A DNA stretch of 32,789 nucleotides, taken from the NCBI GenBank assembly GCA_964632945.1, contig CAZWCX010000084.1, positions 1 to 32,789 of the forward strand. The letters are read 5' to 3'. The DNA is from CAZWCX01 sp964632945. Its GTDB lineage: Bacteria; Planctomycetota; MHYJ01; WSZJ01; CAZWCX01. Below the pieces are notes generated by a model that did no database searches, was not told where the DNA came from, and was given only the letters and a program-made list of their open reading frames with translations. Each line of letters opens with the position of its first letter. Position 1 is the stretch's first letter. The position numbers and the translations under genes are program-made. This document shows positions 6,850 to 14,103 of this stretch, piece by piece.

Positions 6850-8763
6850 ATGTCCCTGGTCGTCGGTGACGGCATCGGCAAGGTCCATCCGGGCCGGGTG
6901 ATCTTCCGCGATCTCTCCTTCCGCCTGGAGGCCGGGGACCGGGTCGGGCTGATCGGCGTGAACGGGGCGGGCAAGAGCACGCTGATGCGCATCATCGCCG
7001 GGATGGAGGAACCCTCCGACGGCGGAGTGCAGCGCAAGCGCGGGTTGCGCATTTCCTATCTGCCGCAGGAGCCGCCGACGACCGCGGACGTGACGCTCTC
7101 GGAGGCGGTGCACGCCCCCTTCGACGCGCTGCGCCGGATGGAAGGGGAGTTGCACCGGCTCGCCGAGGAGATGGGCCATGCCTCGGACCCCGGGGCGTCG
7201 CTGGAGCGCTACGCGGCGCTGCAGCACGACTTCGAGGCTCGCGGCGGGTACACGTTCGAGGCGCGCGTGCAGAGCGTTCTGTCCGGGCTGGGGTTCCAGC
7301 CGGAAGACCACGCCCGGCCGCTGGCGCACTTGAGCGGCGGGCAACGCACACGCGCGCTCCTGGCGCGCATCCTCCTCGAGGACCCTGAACTGCTGCTGCT
7401 CGACGAACCGACCAACCACCTCGATCTGGATGCGATCGAGTGGGTGGAGGCGTGGCTGCGCGACTTTCCGGGCGCCCTGCTGGTCGTGTCGCACGACCGG
7501 GCGTTCCTGGAGGCGACGGCGAACCGGACCTGGGACCTGTCCTTCGGCGCGCTGGAGGCCTATCCGGTCGGCTACCGGGACTTCGTGCGCGTGCGCGCGG
7601 AGCGGCAAAAGGAGCGCGACCGGGTGTGGGAGGCGCAACAGGAATTCATCCGGCGCACGGAGGACTTCATCGCGCGCAACCTGGCCGGCCAGCGATCGCG
7701 GGAGGCGAAGGGCCGGCGCACGCGGCTGCAGCGGTTCCTCGAGACGGAGGCCGTGGAGCGGACGCAGGAGCACGCGACCATCGACATGCGGCTGGGGGGC
7801 GTGAAACGGAGCGGGGATCGCGTGCTCGCCGCGCGCGACCTCGTGATCGGGTACGAGCCCGGACGGCCGCTCGCAAGCGTCCCCGAACTGGAAGTCTGGC
7901 GCGGTCAGCGCGTGGGGATCCTCGGACCGAACGGGCAGGGCAAGACGACGCTGCTCAAGACGCTGCGGGGCGAGATTCCGCCGCTCGACGGCGCGGTCCG
8001 CTGCGGGGCGAGCGTGGAGATCGGGTACCTGTCGCAGGCGCACGAGGAAATGGATCCCGAGGCCAGCGTGCTCGATACCGTGCTGGCGGTGCGGGGCGAG
8101 CGCACGATCGAGCAGGTGCGCACGATCCTCGGCGCCTACCTGTTTCGCGGCGAGGACGTCTTCAAGCGCCTGCGCGAACTCAGCGTCGGCCAGAAGAGCC
8201 GCGTGGCCCTGTGCTGGCTGTCGATGCAGGGGGTCAACACCCTCGTGCTCGACGAACCGACGAACCATCTCGACCTCGGGTCGCAGGAGGAACTGCAGTC
8301 GGTGCTCACGGCCTTTCCCGGCACGATCCTGTTCGTCACCCACGACCGGTCGCTGGCGCAGGCGCTCGCGACGGAGGTGTGGGTGGTGGCCGACGGCCGC
8401 GTGCAGGTGGTGCCGGGCGGGTGGGATTCGTATCGGGCGTGGCGGGAGAATGGGAAGGCGCGCGCCGAGGCCGCGCGGACCGCGACGCGGTCCGCCGGCC
8501 AGTCTTCCGCCGAGGCGCTGCGGGAGGAGGGTCGCCGGAAACGGGAACGCGAACGCATGAAGACCCGGCACGCCGAGATCGAGGCGGACATCCCGCGTCT
8601 GGAGGCGCGACTGAAGGAGCTCTCCCGCGAGATCGACCGCGCCGGCGAGCGGCGGGACATGGACGCGCTGGGCCAATTGTGCTCTGAATACCAGTCCGTC
8701 GCAGGCGAGTTGAAGCCGCTCTGGGACGAGTGGGCGAAGCTCACCGAGGCGCTGGAGGCGTAA
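6850..8763 (+). CDS. ABC-F family ATPase (ribosome-associated type)
   Basis: 637 residues with two ABC cassettes and no membrane segment. Cassette 1 has Walker A GVNGAGKS (36-43), signature LSGGQ (161-165) and Walker B LLLLDEP with D185/E186. Cassette 2 has GPNGQGKTT from residue 359, signature LSVGQ (444-448, Val in place of the usual Gly) and LVLDEP with D468/E469. The charged inter-domain linker lies around residues 250-310 (EFIRRTEDFIARNLAGQRSREAKG). A C-terminal coiled coil (about 555-637, KRERERMKTRHAEIEADIPRLEARLK region) is typical of Uup/YdiF-like members. ABC-F proteins bind the ribosomal E site and tune elongation or confer resistance; which applies here is not visible. GGAG lies 6 nt before the ATG. 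The gene is probably co-transcribed with PlsC 16 bp downstream. Confidence 0.93.
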   Translation: MSLVVGDGIGKVHPGRVIFRDLSFRLEAGDRVGLIGVNGAGKSTLMRIIAGMEEPSDGGVQRKRGLRISYLPQEPPTTADVTLSEAVHAPFDALRRMEGELHRLAEEMGHASDPGASLERYAALQHDFEARGGYTFEARVQSVLSGLGFQPEDHARPLAHLSGGQRTRALLARILLEDPELLLLDEPTNHLDLDAIEWVEAWLRDFPGALLVVSHDRAFLEATANRTWDLSFGALEAYPVGYRDFVRVRAERQKERDRVWEAQQEFIRRTEDFIARNLAGQRSREAKGRRTRLQRFLETEAVERTQEHATIDMRLGGVKRSGDRVLAARDLVIGYEPGRPLASVPELEVWRGQRVGILGPNGQGKTTLLKTLRGEIPPLDGAVRCGASVEIGYLSQAHEEMDPEASVLDTVLAVRGERTIEQVRTILGAYLFRGEDVFKRLRELSVGQKSRVALCWLSMQGVNTLVLDEPTNHLDLGSQEELQSVLTAFPGTILFVTHDRSLAQALATEVWVVADGRVQVVPGGWDSYRAWRENGKARAEAARTATRSAGQSSAEALREEGRRKRERERMKTRHAEIEADIPRLEARLKELSREIDRAGERRDMDALGQLCSEYQSVAGELKPLWDEWAKLTEALEA

Positions 8764-8779
8764 AGGAAGGACCCCGGGC

Positions 8780-9499
8780 ATGGGCACGCTGTTCCCGGTC
8801 CTCTTCTGGATCTTTTTCGCGGTTTCTTCCCTGCTCTTGTGGCCGGTCAACATCGTCCTCTGGCTGGTGTCGCTCCCATTCGACCGCCAGGGCCGCGTGG
8901 CGCACTGGTTCACCTCGTACTGGGCGTCGCTCTACATCCTGGCGTATCCCGGCTGGCGCCTGACGGTGACCGGACGGGAGAAGATCGTGCCGGGCCGCGC
9001 GTACGTATTGGCGGCCAATCACTCCTCCTTCGCCGACATCATTCTCTGCTACCGCCTGCACCGGCAATTCAAGTGGGTGAGCAAGCGCAGCGTCTTTTTC
9101 GCCCCCGTGGTGGGCTGGAACATGTTCCTCTGCCGCTACGTCCCGCTCGTGCGCGGGAGGGAGGACAGCATCCAGCGGATGATGGACTCCTGCCGGGGCT
9201 GGCTGCGTCGGGGGATGTCGATCATGATGTTCCCCGAGGGGACGCGTTCGAAAGACGGGAGGGTCGGTCCGTTCAAGCACGGTGCGTTCACGCTCGCGCG
9301 GGAGGCCGGGGTGCCGGTGATTCCGATCGCCATCCACGGCACCTCGCAGGTGATGCCGAAGCACGGCGCGGCGGTCGCGCCGAAGGGGGACCTGCGCATC
9401 GAGGTGCTCGACCCGGTGCCGCCGGACGGCTTCCGCGACGCCGCCGAGTACGGCGAGGCGGTGCGCCGCAAGATCGTGGCCGCGCTCGGGCAGGAATGA
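8780..9499 (+). CDS. plsC: 1-acyl-sn-glycerol-3-phosphate acyltransferase
   Basis: 239 residues. The ATG at 8780 follows GGAAGG (8765-8770), which overlaps the end of the ABC-F gene's neighbourhood, 16 bp after its stop. One or two N-terminal hydrophobic helices (residues 4-33) anchor it to the membrane. The LPLAT motifs are all present: NHSSFAD with H81 and D86 (HX4D), the GWNMFLCRYVPLVR region, FPEGTRS at 151-157 with E153 and R156, and VPVIPIAIHG. These enzymes add a second acyl chain to lysophosphatidic acid to make phosphatidic acid. Length and motif order are normal. Another lysophospholipid acceptor is possible. Confidence 0.9.
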   Translation: MGTLFPVLFWIFFAVSSLLLWPVNIVLWLVSLPFDRQGRVAHWFTSYWASLYILAYPGWRLTVTGREKIVPGRAYVLAANHSSFADIILCYRLHRQFKWVSKRSVFFAPVVGWNMFLCRYVPLVRGREDSIQRMMDSCRGWLRRGMSIMMFPEGTRSKDGRVGPFKHGAFTLAREAGVPVIPIAIHGTSQVMPKHGAAVAPKGDLRIEVLDPVPPDGFRDAAEYGEAVRRKIVAALGQE

Positions 9500-9508
9500 C
9501 GCGGGGCG

Positions 9509-9527
9509 GCGGCCGTTGCCCGGCCGC
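9509..9527 (+). terminator. hairpin after plsC
   Basis: GCGGCCG (9509-9515), loop TTGCC, CGGCCGC (9521-9527): a perfect 7-bp stem 10 nt after the plsC stop. No U-tract follows, so it is either a GC-type terminator or a chance inverted repeat. Confidence 0.4.
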
Positions 9528-9838
9528 GCGCGCGGGCGGTGGGCGACCTCCTCGACCCGGTGCTCGCCGTGCCACACCTTCCGGCGCGCCCGCGGTCGGC
9601 GAGCCGCCGGATCCGCCGCCGCCGGGGCGACGGGAGTCGCGCGGGCCACCTCCGGCGACCCCCGCCTTCTCCCTGCGGGAGCTTCTCCCCCGCTTGACGC
9701 CCGGCGCGGGGAGATTGCACGATGCTCGGGAATCGTCCGGGTTGCCCGGACGGCGGGAAACGTGCGCGGGTGCGCGACCCGATGTGGATTCAGCCCGGCG
9801 CGTCGTCCGGGTGCTTGCGAGACGGAGGAGTACGCGTC
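9528..9838 (+). promoter_or_regulatory. non-coding gap with a weak promoter candidate (TTGACG-N18-CACGAT)
   Basis: No convincing gene lies here; the open frames are Arg/Pro/Gly-rich. TTGACG (9694-9699), an 18-bp spacer and CACGAT (9718-9723) resemble the other promoters in the window but leave a leader of about 108 nt before the ATG at 9839. GGAGGAG at 9824-9830, 8 nt before that ATG, is a strong ribosome site. Confidence 0.4.
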
Positions 9839-10237
9839 ATGGGGAAGATCGGCATGCGGATCGCCGCCGGGATCCTGTGGGTCGGTACCGCCGCGCTGTC
9901 CGGGGCGGGAGCAAGCCTGCTCGTGAACCACGCCTCGACGGCGCACGCGCAGGCCGGGTCTTTTCTCCACCCGGTCGTCCGGGCGAAAGCCTTTCACCTC
10001 GTCAATGACGCGAACGAACTGGTCGGGACGTTCGAACTCGGGCCGGGCGGGGGCGGCCAGGTACTTCTGGGAACCTCCCCCCTGGCCACGGTCAAGGAAG
10101 ACGGCCAGCTCGTCTATTGGGCCGCGGGGGTGGGGAAGGGGTGGCGGCAGGTCCGCATTCAGGCGGACTTCGAGGCGAAGCAGGCCGTCCTCGAAGTGCT
10201 CGGCGAAGGAAGCAAGCCGGTCTGGCGCGCGCCGTAG
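9839..10237 (+). CDS. small exported protein of unknown function
   Basis: 132 residues. The ATG at 9839 is chosen because GGAGGAG (9824-9830) lies 8 nt upstream and a signal peptide begins immediately (MGKIGMRIAAGILWVGTAAL, probable cut after AHA near residue 36). The frame is open further upstream, but without a ribosome site or plausible protein. The mature part has an AKAFHLVNDANELVGTFEL segment, a Gly-rich turn and QVLLGTSPLATVKEDGQLVYWAAG. It reads like two beta-rich repeats of the loose form 'F-x-L-V-(D/N)-x-(N/G)...L', which I associate, weakly, with small exported proteins of Planctomycetota. It ends 57 bp before the next kinase, which has its own promoter. Confidence 0.7.
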   Translation: MGKIGMRIAAGILWVGTAALSGAGASLLVNHASTAHAQAGSFLHPVVRAKAFHLVNDANELVGTFELGPGGGGQVLLGTSPLATVKEDGQLVYWAAGVGKGWRQVRIQADFEAKQAVLEVLGEGSKPVWRAP

Positions 10238-10258
10238 CGCGGCTGCGGCCGCTCCCAT

Positions 10259-10287
10259 TTGCCAACCCCGCGTGACGCGCGTACAAT
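10259..10287 (+). promoter_or_regulatory. promoter placed so that the kinase mRNA would be leaderless
   Basis: TTGCCA (10259-10264), a 17-bp spacer and TACAAT (10282-10287) form the best sigma-70 match in the window. The -10 ends 7 bp before the ATG at 10295, so transcription should begin at or within 1-2 nt of the start codon. No ribosome site is present. The TTG of the -35 is in frame with the kinase and could be mistaken for an alternative start codon. Confidence 0.72.
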
Positions 10288-10294
10288 CCCTTTC

Positions 10295-13200
10295 ATGGTC
10301 CGTGACGCCGATTTGCTGATTCTCGAACGCCTGCTCGCGCGCGAGCTGATTTCCGCTCGCGAGGCGGCGCAGCTGATGGCGTCGATGCGCGACTGCGGGC
10401 CGGTGGTCGATTTGCAGCACTCGCTCTTCGACCTGCGCCCCTGGACGGACAAGGAGCGCTCGAGCCTGTCCGAGATCTTCCGCTCGGTGGCCGACGCGCC
10501 CGCGACGGTGGTGGATGCCCCTTCCTCCTCCGCGGGTGTGCGTCCGCCGTCGCACGTCGTGGGGGCGCCGACGCCGGAGCCGGGGCGGCGTCCGTTCGCC
10601 TTCGAGCGTTACGAGGTGGTGCAGGAAGTCGCGCGCGGCGGCATGGGGGTGGTTTACAAGGCGCGCGACCTGCGGTTGGGCCGCACGGTCGCGCTCAAGG
10701 TGCTGGTCGGCGGCACCTCCGCGTCCGCCGAGATGATCGAGCGGTTCCACCGCGAGGCGCGGATGGTGGCGGGCCTGCAGCATCCCCGCATCGTGCCGGT
10801 GCACGACGTCGGCGAGACCGACGGCGCGTGTTACTTCACGATGGACTTCATCGAGGGGTCGTCGCTGGCGCGATTGATCCACGACCGGGCGGTGTCGCGA
10901 CGCGACGGGGTGGCGCTCTTGCGGGAGATCGCGCTCGCGCTGCATCACGCGCACGAGCACGGCGTGATTCACCGCGACGTGAAGCCCGGCAACATCCTGG
11001 TGGATCGCGCGGGGCGGCCGTTCATCGCCGACTTCGGCCTGGCGCGCGAGGCGCATTCGGACGCGCGCCTGACCGCGACGGGGCGGCCGGTGGGAACGCC
11101 GGTCTACATGTCGCCGGAGCAGGCGGGCGGGGACGTATCGGCCCAGGACCCGCGAACGGACGTCTACTCGCTGGGGGCGACCCTGTACGAGTTGCTCACC
11201 GGGCGGCCGCCGTACGAAGGGGACAACATGATGGAGATCCTCTTCAAGGTGATGGGGACCGACCCGCCGCGTCCGACGGCGCTGGATCCGACGGTGCCGC
11301 GGGACCTGGAGGTGATCACGTTGCGGGCGATGGAGCGCGAGCGGGCGCGGCGGTATCCGAGCGCGCGCGCGCTGGCCGAGGATTTGGGGCGTTTCCTGGA
11401 AGGGGAAGCCATCGCCGCGCGCCCGAGCGGGGTGGTCTATCGCTCGTGGAAGCGGGCGCGCCGCCATCCGGTGGCCTTCACGCTCGCGGTCACGGGGGCG
11501 CTCCTGGCCGTGATGGCCTCGGGTACGGCGGCCTGGCGTGCGGCCCGTTCCGCGCGCGACGCGCGCGAACTCGGGGAGCGGGCGCGCGCCGAGCTGGCGG
11601 CCGGGCGGACGGCGGAGGCGCTGGCGCTGGTCGGCCGGCTGCGTTCCCTCGACCCCGCACACCCGGCCCTGCCGGTGCTGGAGGACGCCTGCCAGGCCGG
11701 CCTGCGGGCGCGCGACGAGCGCGCGCGCGAGGAGGCGCTTCTGGCGGAGGCCGCGGAGCGGAAGGCGCGCCGCGACCGCGCGCAGCCGATGGCGGAATCG
11801 GCACAGAAACTGCTGGAACTCACCGACGTGCTGGCGCGCCACGGCCAGTACGGGCAGCGCCGCGAACGCCTGCAGGAAGCGGTCGGATTGCTCGACCGGG
11901 CGCTCGCCGAAGACCCCGATTTTGCCGAGGCGTATGGCGCGCGCGGGCGCGGGCACCGGTTGCTCGCCGATCCGGCGCGCGCTCTCGCCGACCTCGACCG
12001 GGCGGTCGAATTGCGCGACACCTGGTCGGCCCCCTACCTCGAGCGCATCGGCGTGCGCGCCGACCTCTACCACAAGAAGAGTTCGCCCGGGATGATCGTC
12101 GACCAGGGGGACGGCCCGATCCAGTGGAACTTTCGCGACCTGTCGAGGGACGAGGAAGCCCACGCCTTGCTGGCCGCCGTCCAGGTCGACGTCGCGCGGG
12201 TGATCGCACTCGGCGTCCGTCCGGACGAGGCGCACTTCGTGCAGGGGCTGATGAAGGTCGTGGATGGACATCCGGACGAGGCGATCGCCGAACTGACGCG
12301 CTCCCTGGAGATCTACCCGTACCGGGCGGAGGCGTTCCAAAAGCGGGCGTTCGCGCACCTGATGCGCAACGAGACCGACGCGGCGGATGCCGACATCACG
12401 CGGGCGCTGGAGCTCTGGCCCGCCTTCGCCGAGGGTCTGTGCTATCGCGGCGTGATCCGCTTCGCGCGCGGGCGGCGGGACGAGGCGGTCGCCGACTTCG
12501 AGGCCGCCGCCGCCATCGATCCCGAGCAACGCCAGGCGATCGAGGGGAAGGCCATGGTGCTCGCCGCCTCCGGCGACTGGGCGGGCGCGATCCCCGGGTA
12601 CACCGTCGCCGTCGAGAAGTTCGGCGACGGCGCGGCGTACGTCAATCGCGGCACCGCCCTTCTCAAGGCCGGGCGGAAGGACGAGGCGCTCCGGGACTTG
12701 GACCGCGCGGTCGCCCTCGACCCCGGGGACTCCCGGGCCTGGTTCATGCGCGGGCAGGCGCGCATGGTGACGGACGACCTGGAGGGGGCGCGCGCCGACA
12801 TCGAGCGCGCGGTGGACCTCGACCGCAAGGACCCGGTGCTGTGCGAGGGACTGGCCTGGGTGCACGAGCGACGGGGCGACTTCGCCGCCGCGGTGGCCGC
12901 CTACGACCAGGCGCTGGCGCGCGCCGCGGGAGACCCGAAGTATCTCACCCTGCGGGCGGAAGCGAAGCGCGAGCACGGCGACGCCGCGGGCGCCGCCGCC
13001 GACTACGCGGCCGCTCTCGCCCGCGACCCGGACCACCCGACGGCCCTGTTCGGCCGCGCCCGCCTCGCCGCCGCCGCCGATCGCTTCCCGGCCGCCCTGG
13101 CCGACCTCGACCGCCTGCTGGCGCGACGGCCCGACGATCCGGACGCCCGGCAGTTGCGCGGCCGCCTGCGCGGCATGACCGGCGACCATGGGGGCGCCCG

Positions 13201-13822
13201 GGCCGACTTCGACGCCGCCGTCCGCCTCCAGCCGCACAAGCCGGATCACCGCTTCTACCGGGGCATGGCCAATCTCGCCACCCAGCGGTGGAGCGAGGCC
13301 GTTCCCGACCTGGAAGCGGCCCTCCTGGCCCGCCCCGAGGGAATCGATGCCGAACTCGCGCAGGCGCGCCTTCTGGATGCCCGCTGGTTCGCCGCGCATC
13401 CCGGAGACTGGCACGACCTCGAGAACGCCTTCCGCCAGCTGGGCGACGCTTGCGCGCGCGCGGAGGCCGCCTACCGCCGGAAAGACTGGGCCGCGGCCGC
13501 CGGCGAGTACCGCGCCGGTCTCGCCGTCGTCCAGGCCCTGCTCGCGGCCCGGGACCCGGAACTCGCACGCGCGGTGGACCGCAACCCCGGCCTCGAGCGC
13601 CTCCGGGTGCACGCCTGGTACAACCATGCCTGCTGCCTCGGCCGCCAGGCCGAGAGCGCCGAGGGCGAAGCGCGCGAGGCCTTTGCGCGCGAAGCCCTCG
13701 ACGCGTTGCGCGAATCGATCCGCCTGGGCTTCGACGACCTCGACCACGTCCGCCAGGACCCCGACCTCGCCCCCCTGCGCGGAAGGCAGGAATTCGAAGA
13801 GGCGCTGCGGTCCCGACGCTGA
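10295..13822 (+). CDS. membrane Ser/Thr protein kinase with TPR region, probably leaderless
   Basis: 1175 residues from the ATG at 10295 (MVRDADLLILERLLARELIS). Residues 1-60 form a small helical domain, then a Pro/Ser/Ala linker. The kinase domain spans about 105-365: ARGGMGVVY loop, K135, HRDVKPGN from 226 (D228), DFG at 246-248, SPEQ. One transmembrane helix lies at about 395-414 (FTLAVTGALLAVMASGTAAW). The remainder is coiled coil, then about a dozen TPR-like units, including canonical 34-residue pairs around GRRDEAVADFEAAAAIDP. The C-terminus, with DPDLAPLR followed by a short helix, is characteristic of TPR kinases I associate with Planctomycetota. The TPR part should be outside the cytoplasmic membrane, acting as sensor or scaffold; the ligand is unknown. 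It is a separate transcription unit from the small exported protein upstream. Confidence 0.93.
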   Translation: MVRDADLLILERLLARELISAREAAQLMASMRDCGPVVDLQHSLFDLRPWTDKERSSLSEIFRSVADAPATVVDAPSSSAGVRPPSHVVGAPTPEPGRRPFAFERYEVVQEVARGGMGVVYKARDLRLGRTVALKVLVGGTSASAEMIERFHREARMVAGLQHPRIVPVHDVGETDGACYFTMDFIEGSSLARLIHDRAVSRRDGVALLREIALALHHAHEHGVIHRDVKPGNILVDRAGRPFIADFGLAREAHSDARLTATGRPVGTPVYMSPEQAGGDVSAQDPRTDVYSLGATLYELLTGRPPYEGDNMMEILFKVMGTDPPRPTALDPTVPRDLEVITLRAMERERARRYPSARALAEDLGRFLEGEAIAARPSGVVYRSWKRARRHPVAFTLAVTGALLAVMASGTAAWRAARSARDARELGERARAELAAGRTAEALALVGRLRSLDPAHPALPVLEDACQAGLRARDERAREEALLAEAAERKARRDRAQPMAESAQKLLELTDVLARHGQYGQRRERLQEAVGLLDRALAEDPDFAEAYGARGRGHRLLADPARALADLDRAVELRDTWSAPYLERIGVRADLYHKKSSPGMIVDQGDGPIQWNFRDLSRDEEAHALLAAVQVDVARVIALGVRPDEAHFVQGLMKVVDGHPDEAIAELTRSLEIYPYRAEAFQKRAFAHLMRNETDAADADITRALELWPAFAEGLCYRGVIRFARGRRDEAVADFEAAAAIDPEQRQAIEGKAMVLAASGDWAGAIPGYTVAVEKFGDGAAYVNRGTALLKAGRKDEALRDLDRAVALDPGDSRAWFMRGQARMVTDDLEGARADIERAVDLDRKDPVLCEGLAWVHERRGDFAAAVAAYDQALARAAGDPKYLTLRAEAKREHGDAAGAAADYAAALARDPDHPTALFGRARLAAAADRFPAALADLDRLLARRPDDPDARQLRGRLRGMTGDHGGARADFDAAVRLQPHKPDHRFYRGMANLATQRWSEAVPDLEAALLARPEGIDAELAQARLLDARWFAAHPGDWHDLENAFRQLGDACARAEAAYRRKDWAAAAGEYRAGLAVVQALLAARDPELARAVDRNPGLERLRVHAWYNHACCLGRQAESAEGEAREAFAREALDALRESIRLGFDDLDHVRQDPDLAPLRGRQEFEEALRSRR

Positions 13823-13845
13823 TCGCGGCGCGGAGCGCATGCCTT

Positions 13846-13869
13846 CGGACCGGGCCCCTCGTCGGTCCG
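13846..13869 (+). terminator. hairpin downstream of the leaderless kinase
   Basis: CGGACCG (13846-13852), a 10-nt loop and CGGTCCG (13863-13869) give a perfect 7-bp stem beginning 23 nt after the kinase stop. There is no U-tract. Together with the inverted repeats at 13946-14087 it makes the convergent junction strongly structured. Confidence 0.4.
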
Positions 13870-13945
13870 CCCCGCCCTCCGTGGGGAGGCAGGGCCGGCG
13901 CAGCGATTCGCTCGGCGAAGGCCGCGTCAGGAGATCGAACCGCTT

Positions 13946-13963
13946 CGAACCGGCGCCGGTTCG
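13946..13963. other. 18-bp perfect palindrome in the convergent intergenic region
   Basis: CGAACCGGCGCCGGTTCG is a perfect 18-bp dyad with no spacer. A third copy of its arm, CGAACCG, lies directly upstream at 13936-13942. It could be a protein-binding dyad or part of a bidirectional terminator. It lies 124 bp after the plus-strand kinase stop and 140 bp from the stop of the minus-strand gene, so it is not in a promoter position. Confidence 0.5.
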
Positions 13964-14024
13964 CGGGAGCGCGCGCGCCCCGTGTAGGCGACGGCCGCAC
14001 TCCCCCGCCGGTAGAGCCGCGCAC

Positions 14025-14087
14025 CGGCGTCGGAGCGACCGGACGGAGGGCGGTCCCGACGCCGCACTCGACGGCGCAGGACCGCCC
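14025..14087. terminator. two overlapping, mutually exclusive hairpins (bidirectional terminator region)
   Basis: Hairpin A pairs CGGCGTCGG (14025-14033) with CCGACGCCG (14056-14064), and inside it GACCG (14037-14041) with CGGTC (14051-14055). Hairpin B pairs GGGCGGTCC (14048-14056) with GGACCGCCC (14079-14087), with an inner GCCG/CGGC. They share 14048-14064, so only one can form at a time. The block begins 17 nt beyond the stop of the minus-strand gene at 14104 and faces the plus-strand kinase. Neither hairpin has a U-tract. Confidence 0.5.
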
Positions 14088-14103
14088 CCCGGATCCGCGG
14101 GCG

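Noticed and set aside
10259..10294. TTG at 10259 as kinase start
   Set aside because: That TTG is the -35 hexamer of a good promoter whose -10 ends 7 bp before the ATG at 10295; there is no ribosome site before it.
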